A stretch of 64,000 nt of DNA from Bilophila wadsworthia ATCC 49260. GTDB taxonomy: Bacteria > Desulfobacterota > Desulfovibrionia > Desulfovibrionales > Desulfovibrionaceae. Both the position numbers and the translations under genes were made by a program. Of the stretch, positions 8,836 to 17,272 are shown piece after piece (the stretch's first letter is position 1; every line of letters starts with the position of its first letter). Under the pieces are notes generated by a model, which did no database searches, had not been told where the DNA came from, and was given only the letters and a program-made list of their open reading frames with translations. The stretch lies in assembly GCF_000701705.1 (NCBI RefSeq), contig NZ_JNJP01000001.1, forward strand, positions 1 to 64,000. The letters are read 5' to 3'.

Positions 8836-10311
8836 TCACGTCTCTTTTCTCTTGAGCCCCATGCCCAGCGCCTTCATTTTCAGGTAGAGGGTGTTCCTTG
8901 AAAATCCGAGCAGCTTCGCCGCCTTGCTTTTGTTGCCGCCCGCCAGCGCCAGCGCGGATTCAATGGCCCTCTTTTCCGCCTCCCGCTGCATGGCCTGAAA
9001 AGAAAACGCGCCCGGCTCCACGGCTGCGGGCACATCCTCCGAGCGAGAGCCCATGAAAAGCCGCTCGGGCAGATAGCGCGGCGTCAGCTCGACCGCGTCG
9101 TCGTCCATGCAACAGTACGCATAGGCGAGCACATTCTTGAGTTCCCGCACGTTCCCCGGCCAGCCGTACCGCATGAAGAGGTCGAGCACGTCCTGCGATA
9201 CCCGCATCTCAAGCGCCTTTTGCGGTCCGCAGATCCCCTCAATGAGCTGGGTGATCAGGGACGGGATGTCCCCCCTGTGCTTGCGGAGGGGCGGCAGATT
9301 CAGCTCAAGAATGTTCAGGCGGTGGTACAGATCCTCGCGGAACTGCCGTTTGTCCACGAGTTCCGGCAGGTTGCGGTTGGTTGCGGCGATGAGGCGGAAA
9401 TCCGAATACTTGCTGCCGCTCATCCCGATCTTCTGGATCTCATTGCTCTCCAGCACGCGCAGCAGCTTTGCCTGAAGATACAGCGGGAGTTCGCCGATCT
9501 CGTCAAGAAAGATCGTGCCCTTGTCCGCCAGCTCGAACTTGCCTTTCTGCCCGCCTTTCCGCGCTCCGGTAAAAGCTCCCTCCACATAGCCGAACAGTTC
9601 CGATTCAGCCAATTCACGCGGCAAAGCCGCACAGTTTACTAAAATGAAAGATCCGTTCGCGCGAGGGCTCGCCTTGTGGATGGCCTGCGCGAACAATTCC
9701 TTTCCCGTGCCGCTTTCCCCGAGGATCAGCACGGGCTCCCTGCTGCGCGCGAACCGCTTCCCCATTGCCTTGAGTGCCTGCATCACGCTGGTATCGCCGA
9801 CGAGATCGTCAAACGTACGCAGGCCCCCGCCCGTCGTTTCCTGTGCGATGAAGTACCCGACCTTGCGTTTGAGCTGTTGGAGGTTGTGCAATAGCTCCTC
9901 AATGCGCTCATTGTCGTGCGTGGTAACGATCACTTCCGAAAGGCAGCAGACCAGATTTCCTTTGTCGTCCAGAATAGGGCAACGGCGGCATAACCCTTCG
10001 ATTCCATTGTAGGAGATGCTGTTCACCGTATTGATCTGCCGTGTCTGCAACGAATTGAGGACGCCCGCCCTTCCCGTCTGGAATATGGCGTCGATTTTTT
10101 TGCCTACGACGCTCTCGGACGGATCAAGCCCATAGATGTGGTAGCAGGACTGCGAAAAATACCTGACCGTCCCCGTAGGGTCCGTGAGTGAAACGCCGAT
10201 GCTCAGGGCATCAAGCAGCTGATGGAACAACGGGTTTTCAACAAGCCGTTTGAAATCCTCATCCGAAGCGATGGGAAAAGGCATGGACATAAAGTCTCCC
10301 AGTGTATGCAT
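8836..10311 (-). CDS. Sigma-54-dependent transcriptional activator (PAS-AAA-Fis HTH)
   Basis: 491 residues. Residues 25-130 form a PAS domain (GVSLTDPTGTVRYFSQSCYHIYG). About 165-400 is the AAA+ domain with Walker A GESGTGKE, the sigma-54-contacting loop VEGAFTGARKGG (intact GAFTGA), Walker B GTIFLDEIGELP and an arginine-finger region. The C-terminus is a Fis-type HTH (ALAGGNKSKAAKLLGFSRNT). It should bind upstream of a -24/-12 promoter and drive open complex formation. The divergent promoter at 10479 and the gltS-like gene beyond it are the obvious target. The ligand sensed by the PAS domain is unknown. An internal Met at residue 8 is an alternative start. Confidence 0.92.
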   Translation of the reverse strand: MHTLGDFMSMPFPIASDEDFKRLVENPLFHQLLDALSIGVSLTDPTGTVRYFSQSCYHIYGLDPSESVVGKKIDAIFQTGRAGVLNSLQTRQINTVNSISYNGIEGLCRRCPILDDKGNLVCCLSEVIVTTHDNERIEELLHNLQQLKRKVGYFIAQETTGGGLRTFDDLVGDTSVMQALKAMGKRFARSREPVLILGESGTGKELFAQAIHKASPRANGSFILVNCAALPRELAESELFGYVEGAFTGARKGGQKGKFELADKGTIFLDEIGELPLYLQAKLLRVLESNEIQKIGMSGSKYSDFRLIAATNRNLPELVDKRQFREDLYHRLNILELNLPPLRKHRGDIPSLITQLIEGICGPQKALEMRVSQDVLDLFMRYGWPGNVRELKNVLAYAYCCMDDDAVELTPRYLPERLFMGSRSEDVPAAVEPGAFSFQAMQREAEKRAIESALALAGGNKSKAAKLLGFSRNTLYLKMKALGMGLKRKET

Positions 10312-10383
10312 CCCACGTCAGGCAGAAGAACAAGACATTTCTGTCATAAAAAAGAGACATTTTTCTTTAAAAATTAATAAATA

Positions 10384-10413
10384 CAGTATGATATTGTTTT
10401 ATCTCAGTATAAT
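10384..10413 (+). promoter_or_regulatory. Direct repeat, possible activator-binding sites
   Basis: CAGTATGAT at 10384 and CAGTATAAT at 10405 are 21 bp apart, two helical turns, in AT-rich DNA 66-95 bases upstream of the -24/-12 element. This is where a sigma-54 activator would bind. Only the repeat is seen; the role is inferred. Confidence 0.35.
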
Positions 10414-10478
10414 GACAAATGACACTTTTGGGAAGGTCCTTAACGCATAACAAATGAAATTTATTTATTCTTTTTTTA

Positions 10479-10494
10479 TGGAATACCGCTTGCA
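10479..10494 (+). promoter_or_regulatory. Sigma-54 (-24/-12) promoter of the gltS-amidohydrolase operon
   Basis: TGGAATACCGCTTGCA has the invariant GG and GC at the correct 10-base separation and a perfect TTGCA -12 half. It lies 80 bases before the gltS start and divergent from a sigma-54 activator gene. Confidence 0.8.
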
Positions 10495-10573
10495 GACAAA
10501 GACGTCCAGAGAGAGCCCGCATGGGCTCAGCGCACTCAAACGCTCGGGTCAACCTCAAAGACGGAGTTTTGTC

Positions 10574-11968
10574 ATGGGAAGCGGTTTTGAAAATCTCATC
10601 CTTTTTGGCCTCCTTTCGCTGATGCTGCTCATCGGCACCCTGCTGCGCGCAAAAGTCAAACTGTTTCAGGACTATCTGGTCCCCGCCAGCATCATCGGCG
10701 GCCTGATCGGCTTTGCCATCGTTTCCACGGGCTGGCTTAAAATCGGAGAATGGCAGATCACGAGCAGCAGCTTTAACTGGTTCCTGTTCCACGCCTTCAA
10801 CATCAGCTACATTTCGCTTCTGCTGACACGCCCGCGCGGCAATCAGGAAAATACGTCCAAAGAAGTCGTGCGCGGGGGCATGTGGCAGACGCTGATCTGG
10901 ACAATCAGCCTTCCCGCGCAAGCCCTCATCGGCGGCGCGGTGATCTGGCTGTATAATCTGGCGACCGGAAACAGCCTCAACGAATTCATCGGCATGATCG
11001 TAACCCACGGCTATACGCAGGGCCCCGGGCAAGCCTATGCCTTCGGCACGCTGTGGGAAAAGGGCGGCATCGCCGACTGCGCCACCATCGGCGTGATCTA
11101 CGCGGCGCTCGGCTTCCTTTCGGCCGCCATCGTCGGTGTACCCGTAGCCCGATGGTTCGTCCGCAAGGGCCTCAACGCCAACAAGACCGGAGCTTCCATC
11201 ACCAAAGAATTCCTGACCGGCATCATGGACGAGAAGTCCACCGCAACCAATGGACGTGAAACGACCCACGCTTCCACCATCGACACGCTGGCCTTCCATG
11301 TCGCCCTCGTCGGCATCGTCTATCTCATCACCTATGCCGAACTGAGCTGGCTCGAAACCCACATCAAACCCTTCTTTGACCAATACAAGTGGCTTAAGGG
11401 ATTCGGGGCCACCCTCAGTATGCCGATGTTCTTCATTCACGGCCTCATCGTCGCGTGGCTTCTCCGTACCCTGCTCCTCAAGCTCGGCGCGGGCAGGCTC
11501 ATGGACCCCGTTGTCCAGACCCGCATCACCGGGGCCTCCGTGGACTACCTGCTGACAGCCACCTTGATGTCCATCCACCTCGTCGTCCTCAAGCAGTACG
11601 TCATCCCCATCTTCCTCGTGGCGTTCACCGTCACCCTGTTCGCTCTCGCCCTCAACCTTTGGTTCGGACGCCGGACCAATTACGGGCCTGAGCGGGTGCT
11701 CTGCCAGTTCGGCTGCTGTTGCGGTTCCACAGCCACCGGCCTGCTGCTTCTGCGCATCATCGACCCGGATTTCAGCACGCCCGCCACGCTTGAGCTCGCC
11801 TTCTTCAATGTGGGCATCCTTGTAACGTGCGCCCCCATCCTCTATTTCTTCGCCCCCGCGTTCTACACGTTCACGGGAATGGAAATCCTCATGATCTACG
11901 GCTCGATCACCGTCATTGGCATCGCCGCCATGTTCGCCCTGAAGCTGGTCGGACAAAAGCAGTGGTAA
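10574..11968 (+). CDS. gltS: GltS-family sodium:glutamate-type symporter
   Basis: Choosing ATG 10574 (ACGGAG 7 bases upstream, and the first helix starts at once) gives 464 residues. Around ten to twelve hydrophobic helices are visible. Two short glycine-rich re-entrant-like stretches, GMIVTHGYTQGPGQAYAFG and CQFGCCCGSTATGLLLLRI, match the two pore loops of the ESS family. The upstream 40 in-frame codons are basic and are left as leader because they contain the promoter spacing. The protein should import glutamate or a related dicarboxylate with Na+ across the inner membrane. It is followed 105 bases later by an amidohydrolase, so the true substrate may be an N-acyl or cyclic amide compound hydrolysed after uptake. 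Confidence 0.85.
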   Translation: MGSGFENLILFGLLSLMLLIGTLLRAKVKLFQDYLVPASIIGGLIGFAIVSTGWLKIGEWQITSSSFNWFLFHAFNISYISLLLTRPRGNQENTSKEVVRGGMWQTLIWTISLPAQALIGGAVIWLYNLATGNSLNEFIGMIVTHGYTQGPGQAYAFGTLWEKGGIADCATIGVIYAALGFLSAAIVGVPVARWFVRKGLNANKTGASITKEFLTGIMDEKSTATNGRETTHASTIDTLAFHVALVGIVYLITYAELSWLETHIKPFFDQYKWLKGFGATLSMPMFFIHGLIVAWLLRTLLLKLGAGRLMDPVVQTRITGASVDYLLTATLMSIHLVVLKQYVIPIFLVAFTVTLFALALNLWFGRRTNYGPERVLCQFGCCCGSTATGLLLLRIIDPDFSTPATLELAFFNVGILVTCAPILYFFAPAFYTFTGMEILMIYGSITVIGIAAMFALKLVGQKQW

Positions 11969-12073
11969 CGGCGGCCGTACCTCCGCACCAGTCCGGTGGG
12001 GTGGTACGGTCCTTCTCTTCCACGTGCGGCGTGCCCCCGCACGGCACCTCACTGGTTAAAAAAGGAAATGGTT

Positions 12074-13684
12074 ATGCTCACAAACGAATACACGCTTATC
12101 ACCTGCCCGGAAATACTTACTATGGACGAGGGAACCCCCACCGCCGAAGCCGTTTGCATCAGTGAAGGGAAAATTCTCGCCGTCGGTACGCTGGAAGAAC
12201 TCCGCGCATTCGCCCCCCCGCATCGGCGCAAGGAAATCCATCTGGAGGAAGGCGTGCTCCTCCCCGGCTTCATAGACTCGCACAGCCACCTTTCCATGTA
12301 CGCGCAGTGCCGCACCCAATTTTTCTGTGATACGGCCCACGGGACCATCGGCAACCTGCTGTCCGCCTTTCGCATGCACGCCGCCACGCAGACCGACACG
12401 GAATGGATCATAGGGTATTGTTACGACGACACGGGCATGAGCGACCACCGCCACTTGACCCGCCATGATCTCGATGCGGTCAGTCAGGAGCGGCCTGTTT
12501 TCGTATCACACATCACGAGCCACATGGGGTATGCGAACACGCTCGGCCTCGCCAAGCTCGGCGTCACCGCGGATTTTTCCGTCGAAGGCGGAATGGTTGT
12601 ACTCGGGAATGACGGGATGCCGGAAGGACTGCTTAAAGAGAACGCCTATTTCAAGGTATTTCAAAAGATTCCGGCCTGCCCGCCCGAGAAGCTCCCTGAG
12701 AAAATCGAATATGCGATCGCCGACTATAACCGTGCGGGATTCACGATGTTTCAGGATGGAGGCATCGGCCTCAGCAACGGCGCTCACGGCATTCTCCGCT
12801 CCTACAACCGGCTGGCCCGGGAAAAACGCATGAACGCCCGAGGCTACCTGCATTTCATGCCCAACATCATGGATGAAATGCTCGAACTCGGCACATGGAA
12901 CATGCCCGTTTCCGACTATCTCTACTACGGGGGGGTGAAATCATTTGCGGACGGCTCGATCCAGTCCCTGACCGCCGTGCTCGGGGAGCCTTACGCCTGC
13001 AAACCCGATTTTTGCGGAGATCATGTCCTCACGCCCGAGCAGATCGCCGAGCTGATTGCCAAGTACCACTGCCAGGGCGTCCCCGTCGCCTTCCATGCCA
13101 ATGGCGACGCCGCCATCGAATTCGTCGTGCGGGGGTTTGAAGAGGCCCTCCGAAAGTGCCCGAGGAAAGTCCCCGGAGACATGATCATCCATGTGCAGAT
13201 GGCGACTGACGAACAGCTGTCCCGGCTCCATGCCTGCGGGGTCACGCCGACGTTCTTTGTCCGCCACGTCAACGTCTGGGGCGAGCGCCACGTCAACCTG
13301 TTCCTCGGCGAAGAGCGGGCCGCGCGGCTCGATCCCTGCGGTTCCTGCGTGCGCATGGGAATTCCCTTCGGCCTCCATGTCGACTCTCCGGTGCAGCCCG
13401 TGGATGCCATCCGTTCCATCCATACCGCCGTCAACCGCACAACCACGGCGGGGCGCATTCTCGGCCCTGATCAGAGGATCTCGCCGCTCGACGCCCTCAA
13501 AGCCTACACCGTCAATGCCGCCAAGTGCAGCGCACGGGATCATGCCGTCGGTACAATCGCTCCCGGATACTATGCGGATTTTGTGCAGCTTTCCGGAAAT
13601 CCGCTGACCGTGCCGCCCGAGTCCATCGAAACGCTTTCCGTGCTCAAGACCATCTCCGGAGGGCGCATCGTCTACGAATCCTGA
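12074..13684 (+). CDS. YtcJ-like amidohydrolase (amidohydrolase 3 family)
   Basis: 536 residues from ATG 12074, chosen because AAGGA lies 7 bases upstream; the ATG at 12068 is too close. Metal-site motifs of the amidohydrolase superfamily are present: GFIDSHSHL near residue 73 (HxH), VAFHANGDAAIEF near 345 with its His, and a late Asp in GLHVDSPVQPVDAI. The beginning (EILTMDEGTPTAEAVCISEGKILAVG) and end (GYYADFVQLSGNPL) are the small beta-sandwich strands typical of YtcJ/imidazolonepropionase-like enzymes. No signal peptide, so cytoplasmic. The expected reaction is hydrolysis of an amide or cyclic amide of an imported substrate. It shares the sigma-54 promoter with gltS and ends at a strong terminator. 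Confidence 0.85.
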   Translation: MLTNEYTLITCPEILTMDEGTPTAEAVCISEGKILAVGTLEELRAFAPPHRRKEIHLEEGVLLPGFIDSHSHLSMYAQCRTQFFCDTAHGTIGNLLSAFRMHAATQTDTEWIIGYCYDDTGMSDHRHLTRHDLDAVSQERPVFVSHITSHMGYANTLGLAKLGVTADFSVEGGMVVLGNDGMPEGLLKENAYFKVFQKIPACPPEKLPEKIEYAIADYNRAGFTMFQDGGIGLSNGAHGILRSYNRLAREKRMNARGYLHFMPNIMDEMLELGTWNMPVSDYLYYGGVKSFADGSIQSLTAVLGEPYACKPDFCGDHVLTPEQIAELIAKYHCQGVPVAFHANGDAAIEFVVRGFEEALRKCPRKVPGDMIIHVQMATDEQLSRLHACGVTPTFFVRHVNVWGERHVNLFLGEERAARLDPCGSCVRMGIPFGLHVDSPVQPVDAIRSIHTAVNRTTTAGRILGPDQRISPLDALKAYTVNAAKCSARDHAVGTIAPGYYADFVQLSGNPLTVPPESIETLSVLKTISGGRIVYES

Positions 13685-13696
13685 GATCATCTCCGC

Positions 13697-13735
13697 GGCT
13701 GCCAGCCGTTCACGCAAAGGCTGGCAGCCTCTTTT
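13697..13735 (+). terminator. Rho-independent terminator of the gltS-amidohydrolase operon
   Basis: GGCTGCCAGCC at 13697 and its perfect complement at 13719-13729 form an 11-bp stem with an 11-nt loop followed by TCTTTTC, 13 bases after the amidohydrolase stop. Confidence 0.85.
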
Positions 13736-13839
13736 CTCCGTCCCGCGTTTGCCTCCCTTCCCCGTTTTGGGAATGTTTTTTATGTCGCTCATCCTTCATG
13801 TTTTACTTTAGCTATGACGGCCTTCAGAGGCATCAGTCC

Positions 13840-16800
13840 TCAAAAGGGCCTCTTCACTCCATACCGCCGCATCTTGTCGTACAATGCTGATCGGCTTATA
13901 CGCAGCACGGCGAGTGCTCCCCTCTTCCCTTCAATCCGCCAGCCCGACTGCTCCAGCGTCCTCTCGATATACCGTTTTTCGAGATCCGCCAGAGACGGAT
14001 TTCCGGAAAACAACTCTTCGGGCATCTCCCCACCTCCCAGAGCCCCGACGCCTCGGGAAGCCTCGGTATGCTCCACCGGATCAGGAAGCGTCAGGTGTCG
14101 CCCCCCGGTCAAGACAACCGACTGCTCGATGACGTTGCGCAGCTCGCGTATATTCCCCGGCCAACTCCAGCTTTCCAGGATACGGCGGTTTTCCGGAGAA
14201 AAATCCTGAACGCATTCCCGATGATGCCAGTGCGAAAAAAAATGCAGATAGTAGCGGGCAATGGCGAGGATATCGGCCTTGCGTTCGCGCAGCGGAGGGA
14301 TTTTCAGATTGATCACAGCTATGCGATAGTAGAGATCCGCGCGGAAGAGCCCCTGCCTGACCGCATGGGTGATGTCCCTGTTGGAGGCCGCGATAAGGCG
14401 GAAGTTCACGCTGATGGTCTGCGTTCCGCCCACGCGATGGAAGCAGCGCTCCTGAAGGACCCGCAGGAGCTTGGCCTGCACCCGCGTGCTGGCCTCCGTG
14501 AATTCATCCAGAAACAGCGTGCCGTTTTCGGCCATTTCCACCAGACCGGGCTTGCTGGTCATGGCTCCCGTGAAAGATCCCTTTTCATGCCCGAAGAACT
14601 CGCTCTCGAACAACTCGTCCTGAAGGCTCGCCATGTTGATGATGACAAGCCTGCCGCTCCTGCCGCTTTTCTCGTGGATGTACCGGGCCACCATCTCCTT
14701 GCCCACGCCGGATTCCCCGCAAAGCAGGATGGAAGCGTCGGTTTTCGCCGCAAGTTCCACATCGCCGAGAAACCGTTCCATCTCATCGGAAACGCAGATC
14801 ATCTCTCCAGACGTATCTGCAAGCGTCTCAAGGCGCTCCGCATGACGCCGCTCCCGCTCCATGACGCGGGAACACTCCCAGGCAAGGACACGCCCGATAT
14901 CTTTCAGCACATTCTCTTCAAGGACGGTGCGGACCTCCGGCAAAAAAGCCCCGACATGGCACAGCGCATAAACCCCATCGGGACGGCAGTCTATGGGAAT
15001 GCCGATCAACATGCTTCCGAACCCCATCCCCCCTTCCTGCACATTGTCCAGAATAAGCGGAGCTCCCTCGGCTACGAGCTCCATGAGATCGGGCAGGGAG
15101 GCATAAGGATACGTCACGGATTCGAGCTTGCCTCCGAGAACGGCCACAAGGCGGAGCGGCGCATGTGGATACGGGACATGAAAGAGGTATCCCTGCGTAG
15201 TGCCGAGGATGCGGGCCGACTCCGCCAACAAAGCCTGCGAAAAGGCCTCGAACTGTTCCCATGTCCTGTGGGGGGAAAAACTTTCACGGTAGGCTTCGAG
15301 AAGGGCCCGCGAGGAAAGATTGGCGTCCCCATGCTTGCGCATGTAGGTGGGGACCAGAGCAAGCAGTTCCTCCGGCCAGAAAAAATCCTTGAGACAATCG
15401 TACATGGGCCATGCGTCGCTCACGAGCAGCACGGCCTTTTCCTTGTCGTTGCGCCGTAACGCCAGTGAAGCCAGCGCCAGCCGCGTTTTCGCCGCCTCAA
15501 GCGGGCAGCCTATCTTTTCAAGCAGTGCGAGGCTGTCCTGATACAAGCCGAGCGCCCCATCCTCATTTCCTCCGCGCATCAGCGCGTTGCCGGACAAGCG
15601 GGCCGCAACGCCCCGCAACATACGGTTGGGCCCCCTGAGGCAGCGTTGCAGCTCCTGCTCCGCCGAATAGCAGGGAAGCGGCGGGCATCCCTGCTCCTGA
15701 AAGGCGCACAAAAGCTCAAGCAGTGCGCCCCCCAGATAAATCGGGCGCTCATACCCCTGACGCCGTGCCTCATCCAGTGCCGAATGGAGCACCTTGTAGG
15801 CCGCTTTCGGATTTCCGGACAGCATATGGTAGTAGGCGAGGTGGCGCGCATTGGTGACGCCGCTGACGATATCCACCTGCGGCGAAACGCCTATTTGCGC
15901 TATGTCCAGCTGTTCCAGCGCCTTTTCATATTGCCCCATGCGCAGATACAACGCCGCAAGCTGCCCGCGTATGGAACGGGCGAGCTGGTTGTCGCTGCGC
16001 GCGGCGAACATGCGCAGCCGCGAGAGCAGCAGCCCGGCCGCCAGCTCAAAATTCCCCCGGCAGGAAGCCGCAAAGCTCCAGTGCCTGACATAAAACATTT
16101 CGACGAGATGGTGCTCCTGCGCGCGCAGTTTCCGGCTTGCGCGGGAAAAGAGGTTCATTGCCTGTTCGTAGTTCCCCTCAATGAAATGGTAAATGCCGAG
16201 ATAGGGTGCCGCCTGTTCGAACAGGTCCGGTTCTTTGAGCGCCTCAAGCGCCGTATACCCGCGGGCCATGATAGCGTGGAAACGCGGGTTCCCGTGTTCC
16301 GGCGTATTGCAGACGTTTATGGAACCGACGAGCAGGTCGAAGAGCGCCATGTCGCGTCTGTCCCCGAACTTCACGGCCAGCCCCCGCGCCCGGAAAAAGA
16401 GCCGGGCAAGCGAAGGCGTATTGCTGCCTGAACAAACGATGAGCGGGTGCACGTCACGGCAAAGACGCCGGTACCGCTTCGCCCCATCGGCGTTCAGTCC
16501 TCGCAAGCCCACTCCCAGAAGGCTTCGATGGACGAGGCGGAGGACGAGATTGATCCCCGCCGGGCGCAAGGTGTTCATGCGGCTCAAGCCCAGCCCCAAC
16601 ATCGTTTCCAGTGCCCCAAGCTCTTCCCCATCCGCAGACAGCCGCAAAAACGATTCGATACCGGAGCCGGAGGGCCGGGCCAGCAAAAACGAGCACGCCT
16701 CCTTGTGGGCTTGGACGCGCTCCACCAGACGGAACCGGCGTTTCCTCCCGGAGGAAGGCGGGCAGCCGGGGAACGCACCCCGCTCCGCTTCAGCGAGCGG

Positions 16801-16908
16801 GATCTGGGCAAGCTGTGCGAGCAATTCGGGGGACCATTTCCCTTCAAACAGATCCGCGAGCAACGTCCCGACAGCACTGTCCGCATACCACGCCTTTTCT
16901 TTCGCCAT
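13840..16908 (-). CDS. Large sigma-54-dependent activator with TPR-like and GAF-like sensor region
   Basis: Starting at the Met with AAGGAG 6 bases upstream (16908) gives 1022 residues, about twice a usual activator. Residues 170-560 are helical and repeat-like (GQLAALYLRMGQYEKALEQL, LSGNPKAAYKVLHSALDEAR), resembling the TPR/MalT-type regions of some NtrC relatives. A GAF-like region follows at about 580-700. The AAA+ domain has Walker A CGESGVGKE, Walker B GTLFLDEF and the sigma-54 loop EKGSFTGAM, where GSFTGA replaces the standard GAFTGA. The C-terminus is a Fis-like HTH (LAVLRISRSALYDKMRRYG). It is divergent from module A and its -24/-12 promoter at 17072, which it most likely controls. 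The open frame extends to 17004 but that start has no ribosome site. Confidence 0.88.
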   Translation of the reverse strand: MAKEKAWYADSAVGTLLADLFEGKWSPELLAQLAQIPLAEAERGAFPGCPPSSGRKRRFRLVERVQAHKEACSFLLARPSGSGIESFLRLSADGEELGALETMLGLGLSRMNTLRPAGINLVLRLVHRSLLGVGLRGLNADGAKRYRRLCRDVHPLIVCSGSNTPSLARLFFRARGLAVKFGDRRDMALFDLLVGSINVCNTPEHGNPRFHAIMARGYTALEALKEPDLFEQAAPYLGIYHFIEGNYEQAMNLFSRASRKLRAQEHHLVEMFYVRHWSFAASCRGNFELAAGLLLSRLRMFAARSDNQLARSIRGQLAALYLRMGQYEKALEQLDIAQIGVSPQVDIVSGVTNARHLAYYHMLSGNPKAAYKVLHSALDEARRQGYERPIYLGGALLELLCAFQEQGCPPLPCYSAEQELQRCLRGPNRMLRGVAARLSGNALMRGGNEDGALGLYQDSLALLEKIGCPLEAAKTRLALASLALRRNDKEKAVLLVSDAWPMYDCLKDFFWPEELLALVPTYMRKHGDANLSSRALLEAYRESFSPHRTWEQFEAFSQALLAESARILGTTQGYLFHVPYPHAPLRLVAVLGGKLESVTYPYASLPDLMELVAEGAPLILDNVQEGGMGFGSMLIGIPIDCRPDGVYALCHVGAFLPEVRTVLEENVLKDIGRVLAWECSRVMERERRHAERLETLADTSGEMICVSDEMERFLGDVELAAKTDASILLCGESGVGKEMVARYIHEKSGRSGRLVIINMASLQDELFESEFFGHEKGSFTGAMTSKPGLVEMAENGTLFLDEFTEASTRVQAKLLRVLQERCFHRVGGTQTISVNFRLIAASNRDITHAVRQGLFRADLYYRIAVINLKIPPLRERKADILAIARYYLHFFSHWHHRECVQDFSPENRRILESWSWPGNIRELRNVIEQSVVLTGGRHLTLPDPVEHTEASRGVGALGGGEMPEELFSGNPSLADLEKRYIERTLEQSGWRIEGKRGALAVLRISRSALYDKMRRYGVKRPF

Positions 16909-17071
16909 ATCCTTCTCCTTCACCGCGGCCCATCGACCGTTCAGCCCTCGCCAACATAGCCGTCCGGAAACAATACGGCAATATACAAAATTGTCCGTTT
17001 TCAAGACAAAAAAAGAAATGCGGATTCTTCCTTTTTAAATAAAAAACAATAAAAACGATACAATAACGAGC

Positions 17072-17087
17072 TGGAACACCCTTTGCT
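17072..17087 (+). promoter_or_regulatory. Sigma-54 (-24/-12) promoter of reductase module A
   Basis: TGGAACACCCTTTGCT matches the consensus with correct GG-to-GC spacing. It lies 186 bases upstream of the first module A start and is divergent from the 1022-residue activator. Confidence 0.82.
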
Positions 17088-17272
17088 TACTCTTTATCAA
17101 CGACGCACAACATTTCGCTGCCGTGACGTCCGTCCCCATGCAGCCTAGAGGAGGGTCCCTTTCATATTGCTTTCCCGACCAAAGAAAAACACCACGGCGG
17201 CAGCCATGTTTCGGACACACTGTCCCCAGAGGGGCAGTCACCTTCCCAATCAGATGCGTAAAAGGAGTTCAT

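Noticed and set aside
10367..12052. Long minus-strand open frame opposite gltS (561 codons)
   Set aside because: Low-complexity Asp/Gly/Glu/Arg-rich translation typical of an antisense shadow of a GC-rich gene; the opposite strand encodes a clear membrane transporter.
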